Source: Deltaproteobacteria bacterium (GTDB taxonomy: Bacteria; Desulfobacterota; Desulfobacteria; Desulfobacterales; JAFDMD01). From it: a stretch of DNA of 39,773 nucleotides. Under the pieces are notes generated by a model. The model made no database searches and was not told the origin of the DNA. It worked only from the letters and a program-made list of their open reading frames with translations. The translations under genes were made by a program, and so were the position numbers. The stretch covers positions 1-39,773 of the forward strand of contig JAFDMD010000007.1 in NCBI GenBank assembly GCA_019306185.1, written 5' to 3'. How positions within the stretch are numbered: the stretch's first letter is position 1; every line of letters starts with the position of its first letter. Shown here in pieces: positions 1 through 9,550 of this stretch.

Positions 1-1165
1 AAAACTCCTCTTTGCCGTCAAAGCTATTGCTTAACATTATTAGGTTGTTAAATTCTCTGATTATATAATCGCTATGAGTGGATATAAAAACTTTTAAGCC
101 GGAGTTTACGCAAAGCGCCAATAATCTTGCAATGTATATTTGATTTGCAGGATGCAGATGGCTTTCCGGCTCGTCTATCATTAATATATCCCCTTTTTGC
201 GCTTTATGCTTTAAGTAAAAGTAAATATCGGAAAGTCCTCTTGCCGAAGATGAAGCCAAATAAAGGGGAATGTTAAACTTTCCTTTTTTGCGGGCTGTTG
301 ATATAAAATGAATCTCTTTATCTACTTGCTTAAAATATCCGCCCGCCATATCTTTTATCGTCTTTAAAATTTCTTCTCCAAAACTTAAGGAACTTTTGCT
401 TGACTTGAGCTTACTTATATCCCGCGTAAAAAATATGTTGTCTTTAATGGGAAGCGCATAACGGGAGCTATACGCTTCTATAAGCTCGAAAGGATCAAAA
501 TGGCCTCTTTCGCCCGATACTTTTTGTAATTGCTCAATTAACTTGTCCTTATTTATATCGAGCTCTTTATAAAACAAGGATATAGCTTGTCTTTCGGCAG
601 ATAAAATAAACGGAGACGGAAAAGATGACTTTAATAATATATAGGAAAGAATAAAAGTTATACCATCGCTTAAAATAAAAAGAGGCGGCAATTTTTTTTT
701 ATCCTCCGTAATTAAAGACAAAATTACTTCTTTATCTTTTTCATATCTTGCTTCAATTTTGATATTTTTGCCAAATTGAACCACAGGCGAAATTTTATCT
801 ATAAAAGCGGGGCTATTTTGCTCTATTGATACAGATATTTTTGTATTCGGAAATTGATTTTCTCCAGCTCCGAAAATATTATGAATATTATCCGAAAACT
901 CCTCGGATATTTTGTTTATAATATTGGTCTTTTTTTTGTTTAATAATTCTATCGGTATTATTAAGCTTCCTTCTTTTATCAGTGTTTTTGCAAAATTTTC
1001 GCTCTCTTCAAGATGAAGATACTTTTTCCATTCTTCTAATAACCCGTATATCGCATAGGTAATATAGGTTTTGCCTGTATTATTGCCTCCCGCAATTATG
1101 GTAAGGTCATTTATCTTAATATCCGCTTTTTTGATTTGCCCGAGATTTTTAATTGAAACTTTCAT
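1..1165 (-). CDS. AAA/ABC-type ATPase (partial, C-terminus beyond window)
   Basis: The frame is open from an ATG at 1165 to the left edge, giving 388 residues, so the C-terminus is missing. Visible in order: an ABC-type N-terminus (MKVSIKNLGQIKKADI); a Walker A motif AGGNNTGKT at residues 25-33; a serine-rich region (LASSSARGLSD) likely to be the signature; Walker B LIIDEPESHLHPA; and a switch-histidine motif STHS near the cut end. This is the architecture of SMC/OLD-like ATPases used in phage defence and DNA repair. Whether a TOPRIM or other effector domain follows cannot be seen. The ATG is one base after the lpxD stop codon, so translation was probably coupled to lpxD. The position is where I would expect fabZ or lpxA in the ancestral cluster. 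The family call is firm; the function is inferred. Confidence 0.8.
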   Translation of the reverse strand, partial: MKVSIKNLGQIKKADIKINDLTIIAGGNNTGKTYITYAIYGLLEEWKKYLHLEESENFAKTLIKEGSLIIPIELLNKKKTNIINKISEEFSDNIHNIFGAGENQFPNTKISVSIEQNSPAFIDKISPVVQFGKNIKIEARYEKDKEVILSLITEDKKKLPPLFILSDGITFILSYILLKSSFPSPFILSAERQAISLFYKELDINKDKLIEQLQKVSGERGHFDPFELIEAYSSRYALPIKDNIFFTRDISKLKSSKSSLSFGEEILKTIKDMAGGYFKQVDKEIHFISTARKKGKFNIPLYLASSSARGLSDIYFYLKHKAQKGDILMIDEPESHLHPANQIYIARLLALCVNSGLKVFISTHSDYIIREFNNLIMLSNSFDGKEEF

Positions 1166-1166
1166 T

Positions 1167-2119
1167 TTAACTTTCTAATTTTTTTTCTATTTTATCTATT
1201 CTTCTTTTTATTTCCGGAAGTTTTGGGATAACATGCTGAACTCTAAGCCATGTTTTGTGGGGCATTTGGACTAAAGTACTTGATACTGTTTCCCCTTTTG
1301 TTATTGATTTTGATACGCCGCACTGAGGACCTATTATAACCTGATCTTCTATGTTAAGATGCCCGCCTATTCCTGCTTGTCCTGCTATTATTACATTTTT
1401 TCCGATTTTGGAGCTTCCGGCGATTCCCACTTGAGCTATTATGAGGCTGTTTTCTCCTATTTCAACATTATGGGCTATATGAACGAGGTTATCTGTTTTT
1501 ACCCCTTTTTGTATCCATGTTTTATCCAAAGCGCCTCTGTCTATGGTCCGTCTGCATGAACATATCCGAAGCCGTCGCTTCCTATTACGGAACCGGCATG
1601 TATTATTACTCTTTTTCCTATAATGGTTTCCGCATAAATAACAACGTTCGGATATATTACGCTATTATCCCCTATTGTAACATTATCTCCTATAAAAACG
1701 TTGGGATGAATTATAACGCCATTTCCTATTACGGTTTTTTTGCCTATATACGAAAACGCGCCTATTGTAACGTTTTTGCCTATGCGTCCGCTTTTTTCTA
1801 TGCGGGCGTCCGGGCTTATTTGCGGATTTGGCTTGGGCTGCGGATAAAGGATTGATAGCGCCTTTGCAAAGGCAAGTCTGGGATTATCTACTATTATGGC
1901 GTTATTAAAAGAAGCTGAGTTGAAAAGATTTGCGGTAAGTATAACCGCTCCTACTTTTTGAGCGGAATCTTTTTTTTTTAATATTTTTTTATCCGTCAAA
2001 AATGTAATGTCATTTTCGCCGGCATTTATAAAGGAAGCAGCCTTTGCTACGGTTTTTTCGCCTTCTCCCTTTAATTTACCGCCTATTTTTTCGGCTATCT
2101 CTATTAGTTTTATTTTCAT
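1167..2119 (-). pseudogene. lpxD: lpxD, broken by an internal out-of-frame deletion
   Basis: UDP-3-O-acylglucosamine N-acyltransferase, the third step of lipid A synthesis, in two frames. The first part (2119 down to a TAG at 1541-1543, 192 aa) has the uridine-binding N-terminal domain and left-handed beta-helix hexapeptide repeats up to [12 protein letters not shown]. The second part continues in another frame from about 1547 as [11 protein letters not shown], keeps the helix and the expected catalytic histidine (NLVHIAHNV), and ends with the usual C-terminal helix at 1167. Compared with remembered LpxD proteins, about 22-25 residues between these parts (the KIPQIG...VEIGANT stretch) are absent. 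This is therefore a deletion of roughly 65-75 bases that also shifts frame, not a one-base slip. It could be real inactivation or a local assembly collapse. LpxD is normally essential where lipid A is made. Confidence 0.85.
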
Positions 2120-2176
2120 AACTTATAACCGGCAGTATTTTTTTACGTCCGAATTTGATCATAGACGTTTATAAAT

Positions 2177-2213
2177 AGCGGTATAGACTTTGCAATGCAA
2201 AGTCTATACCGCT
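2177..2213. repeat. 37-bp near-perfect palindrome between ompH and lpxD
   Basis: Two 18-base arms, AGCGGTATAGACTTTGCA and its exact complement, flank a single central base. It lies between the ompH stop and the lpxD start, so in RNA it would form a strong hairpin able to attenuate or protect the transcript. No clear T-run follows on the minus strand, so it is not a textbook terminator. Its core (TGCAATGCA) and arm pattern match the hairpin at 24812-24838, suggesting a dispersed palindromic repeat family. Confidence 0.85.
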
Positions 2214-2260
2214 TCAATTGTATATCTTAATTAGATTATTAAGACATAAGTTGCGGATTG

Positions 2261-2782
2261 TTATTTTAAAGAGTTATACCCTTTTATAACTTTATCCGTT
2301 ATATCTATGCCCGCAGAATATAATACTCCGCCCTGAACTTTTTCAACTATTAAGGAGTAGCCTTCCTTTTTGCCTATTCCTTCTATAACCGTAACGATCT
2401 TTTTTTGTATTTCTACCATCAGTTCTTGATATAACTTACCGGTATCATCGTTATATTTTTTTTGCGTTTCTCTGAATTTAACCAATTTTGCATTTAATTT
2501 GCCCTCTTTCTCTTTTCGCTTTTCGTCGGAAAGAACCGCTGCTTCTTTATCAAAGCTTTCTTTCATTTCTTTTAGTTCCGCGCTTTGTTTTTCAAGGTCT
2601 GCGCGCATTTTTTCCGCCTCTTTATTAAGCGTTTCGGATGCGGCTTTTCCTTTTTCCGAGCTTTCTATTATTTTTTGGAAATCCACTATGCCTATTTTAG
2701 GCATATCCGCCGCAGAAGCGGTAGAAGTAAGTATAAAACAAGAACCTATTATTAAAAAAAATAACCTTAAACTTTTAAACAT
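2261..2782 (-). CDS. OmpH/Skp-family periplasmic chaperone
   Basis: A 173-residue periplasmic chaperone that holds unfolded outer-membrane proteins on their way to BamA. The N-terminus is a clear signal peptide (MFKSLRLFF...ILTSTASAA). The mature part starts KIGIVDFQKII, typical of OmpH, followed by a long charged coiled coil (roughly residues 45-120, rich in K/E/A) and a C-terminal beta segment (GYSLIVEK). I chose the ATG at 2782 because GGAGGAG sits seven bases upstream and the signal peptide begins there; a longer frame to 2905 adds an unlikely extension. It is in the usual place between bamA and lpxD. A gap of about 200 bp from bamA allows its own promoter, but I see no convincing one. 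Confidence 0.92.
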   Translation of the reverse strand: MFKSLRLFFLIIGSCFILTSTASAADMPKIGIVDFQKIIESSEKGKAASETLNKEAEKMRADLEKQSAELKEMKESFDKEAAVLSDEKRKEKEGKLNAKLVKFRETQKKYNDDTGKLYQELMVEIQKKIVTVIEGIGKKEGYSLIVEKVQGGVLYSAGIDITDKVIKGYNSLK

Positions 2783-2984
2783 TTCTCCTCCAAAATAAAA
2801 TTGTTTGTAATGATTTAATCTGCCTATTAACTTTATAAAAACTTTTGCATACCCTATTATTTTGCCCGTTTTATATGTTATGCCGAAATTATACGGACTC
2901 TGCAATGACCAAAATTATATCAAGACTTGCAAATAAATAATTTTTTTTGTTATGCAAAATTTTTACGGATAAATATAATATTTT

Positions 2985-5618
2985 TTAAAACGCGGAGCCT
3001 ATGGTAAACTCCCATCTGCCGCCGCCCTCGCCCTCTTCTTTATCAAGGATATGCCCGTATTCCACTCGGATTGGACCTAACGGGGAAATCCATCTTATTC
3101 CTCCGCCTATGCTTTCTCTTAAAGAGCTTAATTCTATATCCTCATTGTCGTCATATACGTTTCCGGTGTCAAAAAATACTACTCCGCTCATTCCGGCTTT
3201 TTCAAATATCGGAAATACTGCTTCAAGGTTTAACTGAACAAATTTATTTCCTCCTTTGTAAACTTTAACGCCGTTTTCTGTATAAGAAGGACTTAAATCT
3301 TCCCAATAAAAACCGCGTAAAGAATTGATGCCTCCGAGATAAAAACGTTCGTAAGTAGGAAGAAGTCCGTCGGAATTTTCGGTTACATAACCGAATTTTC
3401 CATGTATTACTCCTGTTATTTTAAAAAAAAGCGGATAATACCAGCTTGTTTCGCCTCTTACTTTTGTAAAAGCTATATCGTCCGCTCCTACGCCCGCATA
3501 TTGAACCGATATGCCATGAGTAGAGCCTTTGGTAGGGTTAAAGCGTCTGTTTCTGGAATCGTAACGCAACCCTAGTGTAACGCTGCTTTCGACATTGCTT
3601 CCTTCGTCTTCCATATCGCGTATGCTTTCCGTAGCATCATCTTCGACATTGGATATTTCAATATCTTCAAAAAGATAGGAAAAATATGCTCTGGTATTTT
3701 TCAAGATAGGATACCCGAACTCAAACTCTATTCCTCTGTCAACTTTATCATAGCTATCATAATCGGTTTCCCAATTAAAAAGCCCTAATCTTCCGGATAG
3801 CGGTATATCGAACATCCAAGGTTCCGTAAAACTAAAATCGTATCTTGTAGTAGATGAACCAGTATTGATTTTTAAGGATATTTCCTGTCCTTTTCCCAAA
3901 AAGTTTCTCTGAGTAACCGAGGCGACCCCGTATAATTTATCTAAACTGCTGTAACCGCCTCCGAAACTAAAATTTCCGGTAGGTTTTTCGGTTACGTTTA
4001 CCGCAAGCCCCATTGTATCCTGCCCGTCTCCTTCTATCGGATTTACCTGCACGCTTTCAAAAAAATCCAATCTGTTTAATTTGCCTACGCTTTTTTTAAT
4101 ATCGGAACCGCTGTAAAGCTCTTTTTCCCTTACTTCCAATTCTCTGCGGATAACCTTATCTCTGGTTCTTGTATTGCCGGTTATTTCTATTCTGTCAAAA
4201 TAAACTTGAGGCCCTTTTGTAACATTATATTTCACGTCTATTGTTTTATCCGCCGCATTCTCATTTGTAAGCGGAACTATGTTGGCATGAGCATACCCCT
4301 CGTCCGAATATAAGTCCGTTAAAAGGAGTATGTCTTCTCGCAATATTTCTTTGTTGAAATATTCCTCTTTTTTAATTTTTATGCTTTTTTCAAGTTCCTC
4401 TTTTTTAATAACATCGCCTGTTAATTCTATATTTCCTACTTTAAAACGTTCGCCTTCAATTATATTTATCGCTATGTATATGCCGTCTTCTTTGTAGCTA
4501 ACTATCGGCTCGCCTACTTTGGCGAATACATATCCTTTGGTTTGATAAAAAGCCTCTATTAACGCGGCGTCCTGCTCCAGATTTTGCATTTTAAGTTCTC
4601 CGGAAGATGTAAGCCACGATAAAAAACCTTCCTCGTTCGTTTTCATAAGTTTTTTTAATTTTTTTTCGGAATAGACTGTATTGCCTGTAATTTTTATGTC
4701 TTTTATGCGTATTTTATTGCCTTCGTTTATTATAAATTCAACGTTGGCTTTGTCGTTTTGGGTTTCTCCGATTTTATAACTTGCTTTTACGTTATGATAG
4801 TTTTCACTTTTGTAAAAATCTTCTATTCTGCCCGCGCTTGTTTGCAAATCTAAAATATTAAGTATCGAACCTGTTTTTACGCTTAAATTCTCGTTTATTT
4901 CGTCGTCGTCATAAACTTCGTTGCCGGATATTGTAATAGCGGCAATAACCGGTTTTTCCACTATGTTAAAGATAACCTTTTTACCTTTAGCGCTTTCCTC
5001 TAATTGAACGGTTACGTCTTCGAAATAACCCATTTTATATATGGATTGTATCTCCGAAGATATTCTTTTTTCGGAAAAAGCGTCTCCTTTTTTAGAAGAA
5101 ACCTTATTTAAAATAGCCGCCGCCTCTATTCGTTTGTTGCCTGATACGGATATTTCGGCTATTTTTTCTCGTTTGAATAGTTTTATTGTTATGTTTTCCC
5201 CTATATCTTCTATTGCTCCGAAAAAAGCGCCCGCATTTTGTCCGTCCGCAAAAAATACTTGGGGTTCGTTGTTTGAAAAGGTCTCGATTAATTTTGCATC
5301 TACGCTAAATCTATCGCCAAGCCATATAACGCCGCCGGATACTATATAATCGGCTTTTGCCTTTAGCCCGATCTCTCTTGCTTGAGCCGCGTCTATAACG
5401 TCAAGCGGCATATTTTGCCCGCTTATAATAACGGCGCCCGCCTGTTCAAAACGTTTTTCCAATGTCTCTTTTATTTTGGGCTGCAGTTCCGAAATATCCC
5501 TATCCGAATTCAAACTAAACGGGATAACCAAAATTTTGGCCGATTCCGCAAAAAGAATGCTCGGGATAAAAAAAATAATTGCTAAAAATATTATTGTCCG
5601 GTTTAACCTTTGTTTCAT
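2985..5618 (-). CDS. bamA: BamA outer-membrane protein assembly factor with extra N-terminal domain
   Basis: The central beta-barrel insertase of the BAM complex, 877 aa. A signal peptide (MKQRLNRTIIF...ILFAES) is followed by an extra domain of about 120 residues (AKILVIPFSLNSDRD to about residue 145). That domain resembles the CsgG/TolB-like fold with its paired motifs KADYIVSGGV and FSVDAKLI. Five POTRA repeats follow from about residue 150 (first: ISVSGNKRIEAAAILNKV), then the barrel from about 545 (FGGGYSSLDKLYG). The chain ends in phenylalanine (FTIGSAF), the outer-membrane C-terminal signal. The ATG at 5618 is preferred because GAGGTGG lies just upstream and the signal peptide starts there; that ribosome site overlaps the end of lolD. 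A similar N-terminal extension is known to me from deltaproteobacterial BamA proteins. Confidence 0.95.
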   Translation of the reverse strand: MKQRLNRTIIFLAIIFFIPSILFAESAKILVIPFSLNSDRDISELQPKIKETLEKRFEQAGAVIISGQNMPLDVIDAAQAREIGLKAKADYIVSGGVIWLGDRFSVDAKLIETFSNNEPQVFFADGQNAGAFFGAIEDIGENITIKLFKREKIAEISVSGNKRIEAAAILNKVSSKKGDAFSEKRISSEIQSIYKMGYFEDVTVQLEESAKGKKVIFNIVEKPVIAAITISGNEVYDDDEINENLSVKTGSILNILDLQTSAGRIEDFYKSENYHNVKASYKIGETQNDKANVEFIINEGNKIRIKDIKITGNTVYSEKKLKKLMKTNEEGFLSWLTSSGELKMQNLEQDAALIEAFYQTKGYVFAKVGEPIVSYKEDGIYIAINIIEGERFKVGNIELTGDVIKKEELEKSIKIKKEEYFNKEILREDILLLTDLYSDEGYAHANIVPLTNENAADKTIDVKYNVTKGPQVYFDRIEITGNTRTRDKVIRRELEVREKELYSGSDIKKSVGKLNRLDFFESVQVNPIEGDGQDTMGLAVNVTEKPTGNFSFGGGYSSLDKLYGVASVTQRNFLGKGQEISLKINTGSSTTRYDFSFTEPWMFDIPLSGRLGLFNWETDYDSYDKVDRGIEFEFGYPILKNTRAYFSYLFEDIEISNVEDDATESIRDMEDEGSNVESSVTLGLRYDSRNRRFNPTKGSTHGISVQYAGVGADDIAFTKVRGETSWYYPLFFKITGVIHGKFGYVTENSDGLLPTYERFYLGGINSLRGFYWEDLSPSYTENGVKVYKGGNKFVQLNLEAVFPIFEKAGMSGVVFFDTGNVYDDNEDIELSSLRESIGGGIRWISPLGPIRVEYGHILDKEEGEGGGRWEFTIGSAF

Positions 5619-5628
5619 TATAACCACC

Positions 5629-6312
5629 TCAATTGATTTCAACGAGTTTGCCGTCGATAATGGTAACTCTTTTTTGCATATATCCGGCAAGCTCCAAATT
5701 ATGAGTAACTATCGCCATAGTCATATTTAATTCTTTATTTAATTGAAAGAGTAAATTGTGAATTTTTGCGCTGTTTTTCTCGTCAAGATTGCCCGTAGGC
5801 TCGTCCGCCAAAAGTATTTTCGGCTCCATTATTATAGCCCGCGCCAAAGCTACCCTTTGCTGCTCTCCGCCCGAAAGCTCCGCTGCTATGTTATTGCGCC
5901 TGTCTTGCAACCCTACCTTTACCAAAAGGGCTTCCGCTTTCTCCTTTGCCTTCTCTTTTTTCATTCCGTACATCAGGCATGGCATCATTATATTTTCCGC
6001 CGCCGTAAATTCGGCGAGAAGATGATGAAACTGAAAAACAAATCCTATATGTTTATTTCTAAATTCCGCAAGCTTTACTTTATCGAATAAAAAAATATCT
6101 TCGTTTTCAAAAAATATCGAGCCGGAATCCGGAAAATCAAGCGTCCCTAATATATGTAAAAGAGTTGATTTGCCTATGCCGGATTCGCCTACAATAGCAA
6201 GACTTTCCGCTTTGTTTATATTAAAATTAATATTTTTTAATATATCAAAAGTAAAATCTTTTCCTTTAAAGGTTTTGCTTAAATTTTTTATGCTTATAAA
6301 GTTTTGTTCCAC
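5629..6312 (-). CDS. lolD: LolD lipoprotein-export ATPase
   Basis: The 227-aa ATPase of the Lol ABC transporter, which extracts outer-membrane lipoproteins from the inner membrane. Walker A GESGIGKST is at residues 42-50, the Q-loop is within FVFQFHHLL, the signature LSGGEQQR is at 146-153, Walker B ILLADEP at 166-172, and the switch is VTHN. The start is GTG at 6310-6312, preceded by GAGGATG at proper spacing. It lies 15 bases after the permease gene and 10 bases before bamA, so the three are almost certainly co-transcribed. MacB-like exporters share this fold, but the neighbours favour LolD. Confidence 0.93.
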   Translation of the reverse strand: MEQNFISIKNLSKTFKGKDFTFDILKNINFNINKAESLAIVGESGIGKSTLLHILGTLDFPDSGSIFFENEDIFLFDKVKLAEFRNKHIGFVFQFHHLLAEFTAAENIMMPCLMYGMKKEKAKEKAEALLVKVGLQDRRNNIAAELSGGEQQRVALARAIIMEPKILLADEPTGNLDEKNSAKIHNLLFQLNKELNMTMAIVTHNLELAGYMQKRVTIIDGKLVEIN

Positions 6313-6327
6313 AAATCATCCTCTTTC

Positions 6328-7563
6328 TTATCCGTATCTTATGGCGTCAACGGGGTTAAGTCTCGCTGCCTGACGCGCCGGATAAATAGTGGCTATAAAG
6401 CATATAAATAAAGAAGAAGCCGTTATTGCTATTATGTCCGTAAGTTTTAGTTCAACCGGCAGAGTGGCAAAAAAATATATATCTTCCGGAAGACTTATAA
6501 ATTTATATTTGCTAAGCGCAAAGGTAAGGCAAATTCCGAAAACAACCCCTATAAAAGTTCCGATGCCTCCTATTGTCAAACCTTTTAACATAAATATTCT
6601 TTTTATTATTTTATCGGAAGCGCCCATTGCTTTTAATATTGCAATATCTTTCCTTTTTTCCATAACCATCATTATAAGCATACTCGCTATATTAAAAGCC
6701 GCCACCAAAACTATTAAGATTAGGATTATAAACATTGCGGTTTTTTCCATTTTTAACGCGGAAAATAAATTTTTGTTCATACTCATCCAATCTTTGCCCC
6801 AGTATGAAGGTCCCGCCTCCGCCACAATCTCATTTAAAACTTTGCCCGCGTTATATATGTCTTTTACGTTTATGGCAATCCCGTTTACAATTTTTTCCAT
6901 ATTAAGTATTTGTCGCGCATCTTCCAAAGGGGTATATATAACGGCAGAATCATATTCGGACATTCCGGAATCGAAAATTCCGGCTACCGCCACTCTTTTC
7001 ATAACAGGGATATAGCCTATTGGCGAAACTCTTCCTTTGGGAAGCATTACATATACCGTATCTCCAGCGTTAACTCCTATTTCTTCCGCAAGACTTTTTC
7101 CCAAAACAATTTTTGATATTCGCTTTTTGCCGTTTTGACGCTCCGCTGTTTCGGAATATTGAGCAATTATTTTTTTAACGCTTTTTTCTACGGTTCCCGC
7201 GGAGGAATTTAAATCTATACCTTTTAATACGGCGCCGGAAGTATTGGAAGCGGATTTGATTATTATTTGAGAATATATAAAAGGAGTAGCCGAAACTACG
7301 GAATCGAAATTTTTAACGGTTTCTATTTTTTCCTTATAATCGTAAAACTCTCCTCCGTAACGCATTAATAATATATGAGATTCCACTCCGAGTATTTTAT
7401 TTCTCAGCTCTGTTTTAGCCCCTGTCATAACCGCTATTACAACGAGTAAAGCCATAACTCCTACGGCTACGCCGGATATGGATAGCAGGGTAATAAGGGA
7501 TAAAAATCCCCCTTGATTTTTTGATCTTAAGTATCTTTTGCTTATAAAAAATTCAAATGGCAA
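6328..7563 (-). CDS. LolC/LolE-family lipoprotein-releasing permease
   Basis: Inner-membrane permease partner of LolD, 411 aa. The N-terminus FEFFISKRYLRSK is the family hallmark. TM1 is at about residues 22-46, a large periplasmic MacB-like domain follows (about 50-265), then three TM segments (about 270-300, 318-350, 368-400), ending ARLNPVDAIRYG. The start is TTG at 7561-7563: AAGG lies at correct spacing, and an in-frame TAA three codons upstream excludes a longer protein. Only one permease gene is present, so the transporter may be a homodimer rather than the LolC/LolE heterodimer of enterics, unless a second copy lies elsewhere. Confidence 0.9.
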   Translation of the reverse strand: MPFEFFISKRYLRSKNQGGFLSLITLLSISGVAVGVMALLVVIAVMTGAKTELRNKILGVESHILLMRYGGEFYDYKEKIETVKNFDSVVSATPFIYSQIIIKSASNTSGAVLKGIDLNSSAGTVEKSVKKIIAQYSETAERQNGKKRISKIVLGKSLAEEIGVNAGDTVYVMLPKGRVSPIGYIPVMKRVAVAGIFDSGMSEYDSAVIYTPLEDARQILNMEKIVNGIAINVKDIYNAGKVLNEIVAEAGPSYWGKDWMSMNKNLFSALKMEKTAMFIILILIVLVAAFNIASMLIMMVMEKRKDIAILKAMGASDKIIKRIFMLKGLTIGGIGTFIGVVFGICLTFALSKYKFISLPEDIYFFATLPVELKLTDIIAITASSLFICFIATIYPARQAARLNPVDAIRYG

Positions 7564-7602
7564 AGTATTTTACCTTTTTAGAATGTTATTTAAATGCTTT
7601 TG

Positions 7603-9456
7603 CTATGATTGTTTAATTTTTTCGTGCAGATTTTCACAAAAATTATAATAGGCGCTATATTTTTCTTTTACGTCAGCCTTTTTTAACTTGCCGACATCGT
7701 TAATTACTTTTTTACAAAAATCGGCTTTTAGCTCTTTTAAGTTATCTTTTTTACCGATTTTTTTATTATTTTTTAATTTCTTCTTAATTTCCGCAATTAA
7801 AGGAAGGTTATCAGGGACTTCCAAATCCGTATTATATCTTTCTTTGACGCAGTCTAATAAAATATTTTTATCAAACATGTCCTCTAAAGTAGCTTCAATG
7901 TTTGTGTCGAAAATATCATTTATTGTAAATAAATTTTTATTATCAAAATTTTCATCCTTTAAAACTTGCTTTTTTATCTTTAAACCGTCTTTATCCGCAT
8001 CTAACGCTATATAGCCTTTAATTAATTTCTGATGAAAAAACTTGGTATATTTAGGAATAGATTCAACGCCGTCCGCAGATATTGAACATATGTTTTGGGG
8101 CTTCAAATCGCTTTTAAATTTTTTTGTAAAAGCGTCAAAAATATCTCTATCCGTTTTTCCCTCAAAAATTAACATATTAGGTTCAATCATCTCAAATATA
8201 GAGGTTCCCAAAGCTTCATATAAAACCTCCTCTTTATACGGATTATTTTTATCAATCGGAGTAATTTTAGTTAAAGAATGCTTACGCTCTACGCTAATAT
8301 GCCTATCAATATTTTTTTTATCTATCATATAAATGGAATGAGTAGCCAATAAAACCGTATTATTTTCGGCTATACGCAAAATTTCGTCTCTTAAATAACG
8401 GACGCCGCTCGGGTGCAGATGAGTTTCCGGTTCGTCAAGCAAAATAATCTTATTTTTCAATATATTAGTTTTGTTTTCCGCGGAAAGGTTTAATAAAATT
8501 GAGATAAACTGCTTAAAGCCGTCGCTTCTTTGATTCATTTTATACTTTGGAAGGCTGTTATCCTTATCCTCGACGCTTACCTTACAATTTAAATTCTCCT
8601 CAATTCTTATCTTTATTTTTATCTTATGCTCTTTCCAAATTTCATTAATATGTTGCGTTATATTTTTGGAAAGCAATTCCTCTGTTTCCTGCCTATTTTC
8701 ATCGCTTTTTTTAATCAGATCGATTCGCTGCTCTATATCTTCAATTTCAGAAATTTTAAAAATATTTCTTAACGGAATTGAAATGCTATTATTATTTTTA
8801 AAATTCTCCAAATGAACAGGTTCGTTAATCAAATATCGATCTTTGGATTCCCACAAAATAACTTCGGGCATATAAGCTTCAAGCGCCTCAAATAGGTCTA
8901 TATGACGTCTTAATAATGTCAGCGTTAATAAGCTATAGGTATCTCCTAATAGTTCTTTAACATTTTCAGCTGTAATTTTTTCTTCGCCATTATAGAGCTC
9001 TTTAATATGAACTATAATATCCTCTTCTTTGTCAAACACGTAATTTTGAAACTCTTTATTAGCATCTATACTAACATCTAAGAAACTATCCTGCCGCTTA
9101 TTATCTTTATCAATTTCAACATATCTATAAATTGATTTATTAATCTTTATTAACTTTGCAAGTTCAGGGCTGATTATTTCTTTAAGTTTTTCAATATAAT
9201 GATCCGTATCTTCAATCTCCAAACTATAAGTAACCGAAATAGATTCGCCGGAATTAAATGCCTCTTTATTACAATCAAGATCGTAATCAACTTGTTGATC
9301 TTTATTCAAAAGAGATATTGCTTTTAATATATTACTTTTTCCGCTCTCGTTTATTCCTAACAATATAAAGCAGTTTTTTTCGGAAATATCGTTAAAATCC
9401 AGCTCTAATTTTTTAATACTTCTAAAGTTTTCTATTGCTATTTTTTTAAGTATCAT
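7603..9456 (-). CDS. OLD-family ATP-dependent nuclease (ABC ATPase plus TOPRIM)
   Basis: A 617-aa overcoming-lysogenization-defect type protein. Walker A GINESGKSN is at residues 34-42, a signature-like region at about 310-320 (RSDGFKQFISI), Walker B IILLDEP at 337-343, and a switch histidine ATHS at 371-374. A C-terminal TOPRIM domain has its acidic residues in FEGKTD (431-436) and LDADKD (485-490), which should bind the catalytic metals. Members cut or nick DNA and many act in phage defence. No UvrD-like helicase is next to it, so it looks like a stand-alone (class 1-like) OLD. It sits between gspF and the lolC-type permease in the same direction, 39 bp before the permease, which looks like an insertion into a housekeeping run. 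The ribosome site is weak. Confidence 0.88.
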   Translation of the reverse strand: MILKKIAIENFRSIKKLELDFNDISEKNCFILLGINESGKSNILKAISLLNKDQQVDYDLDCNKEAFNSGESISVTYSLEIEDTDHYIEKLKEIISPELAKLIKINKSIYRYVEIDKDNKRQDSFLDVSIDANKEFQNYVFDKEEDIIVHIKELYNGEEKITAENVKELLGDTYSLLTLTLLRRHIDLFEALEAYMPEVILWESKDRYLINEPVHLENFKNNNSISIPLRNIFKISEIEDIEQRIDLIKKSDENRQETEELLSKNITQHINEIWKEHKIKIKIRIEENLNCKVSVEDKDNSLPKYKMNQRSDGFKQFISILLNLSAENKTNILKNKIILLDEPETHLHPSGVRYLRDEILRIAENNTVLLATHSIYMIDKKNIDRHISVERKHSLTKITPIDKNNPYKEEVLYEALGTSIFEMIEPNMLIFEGKTDRDIFDAFTKKFKSDLKPQNICSISADGVESIPKYTKFFHQKLIKGYIALDADKDGLKIKKQVLKDENFDNKNLFTINDIFDTNIEATLEDMFDKNILLDCVKERYNTDLEVPDNLPLIAEIKKKLKNNKKIGKKDNLKELKADFCKKVINDVGKLKKADVKEKYSAYYNFCENLHEKIKQS

Positions 9457-9550
9457 TTCGATATAATCGACTGCCTTTATTTAATTCGCCTATGTTATAC
9501 ATTCTATAAATTATCATATTTTTTATTAAACGATTTTTATTTTTTTAATA

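Noticed and set aside
1535-1560. Programmed frameshift in lpxD
   Set aside because: About two dozen residues of the fold are missing at the junction, so a ribosomal slip could not restore a normal protein; no slippery heptamer is seen.
1359-1855. Tyrosine-rich plus-strand frames over lpxD
   Set aside because: They are antisense shadows of the hexapeptide-repeat coding sequence, with no ribosome site and low-complexity composition.
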